A DNA stretch of 64,000 nt from Streptomyces capitiformicae (GTDB lineage: Bacteria; Actinomycetota; Actinomycetes; Streptomycetales; Streptomycetaceae). Below the pieces are notes generated by a model that ran no database searches, was not told the origin of the DNA, and saw only the letters and a list, made by a program, of their open reading frames with translations. Shown one piece after another: positions 63,256 through 64,000 of this stretch. Numbering within the stretch: position 1 is the first letter of the stretch; the number at the start of each line of letters is the position of its first letter. The DNA lies in the NCBI RefSeq assembly GCF_002214185.1, contig NZ_CP022161.1:8191486-8255485 (forward strand), given 5' to 3'. The translations under genes were made by a program, and so were the position numbers.

Positions 63256-64000
63256 TCAGGGGCTGGTGGAGGAACCCTCGCTGCTCAGGGTTTTGCCGTA
63301 CGACAACGCCGTCGTCGGGGACGGCAGGCCAAGCTTCGCCGGGGTGAGGGCGTACGAGCCTGTCGTGGAGGTCTTCGGGAAGAGCCAGACGCCGCCCGAG
63401 TTCGTGTTCTCGCCGGGCGTGCCGATCGCCGTGTCGGGGGTGCCGTCCTTGTCGTGGTCGCCCGTCGCGATCGCCGTGCCGAAGGCGTCGGAGGGCTCGG
63501 CGGTGCCGGGGACGCGGGGGCGGTTCTGGTGGTACTGGACGGACGTGGCCTCGCCGTACGGGTCGACGATGCCGGTGGTGTGGCCGAGGAGGAGCGTGGC
63601 GGCGCCGGCGCGGGCGTGGGTGCCGATGGCCTCGCCAGGGGCGCCGGCGATCAGGTCGTCGCGGCCGTCGCCGTTGAAGTCGAGTACGGCGAGGGAGGCG
63701 CCGAAGCGGTCGCCGTCCTCGGCGGCGCCGTACACGCCGACCGTGTCCTGGTTGAGGGTCTGGGCGCGGAGGCCGAAGGAACCGTTCTCGTTTCCGTACT
63801 TGATGTGGATGCCGCCCCCCTTCGCGTACGACTCCGGGCCGCACGGGTCGTCGATGTTCTCGTCGGCGATCTCGCGGCACTCGCCGAGGGCCAGGTCGTC
63901 CAGACCGTCGCCGTCGAAGTCGCCGACGGCGAGGGCGGAGGCGGCGCCGTTGCTGGAGTTCCAGGTGTTGGCCATGCGCTTCTCGGCCGGGTCCCAGGAC
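63256..64000 (-). CDS. FG-GAP repeat protein, 5' end outside window
   Basis: The C-terminal part of an integrin-alpha-like repeat protein. FG-GAP/calcium-binding units are seen as VGDFDGDGLDDLALGE, LDFNGDGRDDLIAGAPG and ATGDHDKDGTPDTAIGTPG, with blades about 60-70 residues apart. Such proteins are exported and form a beta-propeller at the cell surface. The frame is open to the right edge, so the start and signal peptide lie outside. The C-terminal SEGSSTSP is the native end. Confidence 0.75.
   Translation of the reverse strand, partial: SWDPAEKRMANTWNSSNGAASALAVGDFDGDGLDDLALGECREIADENIDDPCGPESYAKGGGIHIKYGNENGSFGLRAQTLNQDTVGVYGAAEDGDRFGASLAVLDFNGDGRDDLIAGAPGEAIGTHARAGAATLLLGHTTGIVDPYGEATSVQYHQNRPRVPGTAEPSDAFGTAIATGDHDKDGTPDTAIGTPGENTNSGGVWLFPKTSTTGSYALTPAKLGLPSPTTALSYGKTLSSEGSSTSP

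Noticed and set aside
1..64000. tRNA, rRNA or secondary-metabolite cluster
   Set aside because: No cloverleaf with a plausible anticodon, no rRNA motifs and no PKS, NRPS, terpene or lanthipeptide genes were recognised by eye; a covariance-model scan was not possible.

Overview
The window is high-GC actinomycete DNA, most likely from Streptomyces or a close relative. The support is the family content (DUF5685, DUF5134, DUF1996 and DUF4232 proteins, a SpoIIE-type phosphatase with a membrane N-terminus, a Yip1-like protein with a Pro/Gly-rich N-terminus), purine-rich ribosome binding sites, frequent GTG starts and frequent ATGA gene overlaps. No rRNA, tRNA, CRISPR array or antibiotic biosynthetic genes were seen.

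Bases 1-10,135 are a plant-polysaccharide and sugar-acid island. Intact genes are an ECF sigma factor with a fused zinc-binding anti-sigma-like tail, a secreted GH5 enzyme, a Tat-exported GH95 alpha-L-fucosidase and a secreted CE1/LpqC-type esterase. The three secreted enzymes each end in a ricin-type lectin domain. Between them lie shrunken genes: an alcohol dehydrogenase/SDR chimera, a GH62 remnant, a MocA/epimerase remnant and a GH95-like remnant. Several keep a start and an end but have lost the middle.

Bases 10,136-32,940 are a patchwork. They hold a DUF3159 pseudogene beside an integrase fragment, a PlsC-like acyltransferase, a DUF1996 secreted protein, a lipoprotein, an MpaB-type oxygenase coupled to a BrkB membrane protein, DUF5685, a SpoIIE phosphatase, an SRPBCC protein, an ABC exporter, a GNAT protein, a second lipoprotein and a methyltransferase. 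Broken copies of IS110-, IS256- and IS982-type elements, a truncated SDR, an orphan ricin domain and a decayed metallophosphoesterase mark repeated insertion and deletion.

Bases 32,941-36,821 hold a GT4 glycosyltransferase and an ABC exporter that carries a one-base frameshift. Bases 37,212-57,589 are the most coherent unit and look like an amine and aromatic-acid catabolic locus. Two copper amine oxidases bracket it. It contains an AraC/FeaR-like regulator, an IclR regulator, two APC permeases and one tightly packed ten-gene minus-strand operon: TPP decarboxylase, aldehyde dehydrogenase, SDR, seven-Asp-box propeller, VOC dioxygenase-like protein, AA_synth protein, alpha/beta hydrolase, FAD monooxygenase, NIPSNAP and carboxymuconolactone decarboxylase-like protein. 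A near-perfect 35-base palindrome lies upstream of the operon. My working model is that amines are oxidised to aldehydes and acids and then to 2-oxo acids that are decarboxylated, with a ring-hydroxylation and cleavage branch. The substrate is not proven by the sequence.

Bases 57,590-61,018 are mobile DNA: the 3' tail of an IS481 transposase, an IS256-family element with a translationally coupled VOC passenger gene, a VOC gene and the C-terminal half of a large serine recombinase. Bases 61,019-64,000 return to ordinary chromosomal genes: a DUF4232 secreted protein, a Yip1-like membrane protein and an FG-GAP repeat protein cut by the window end.
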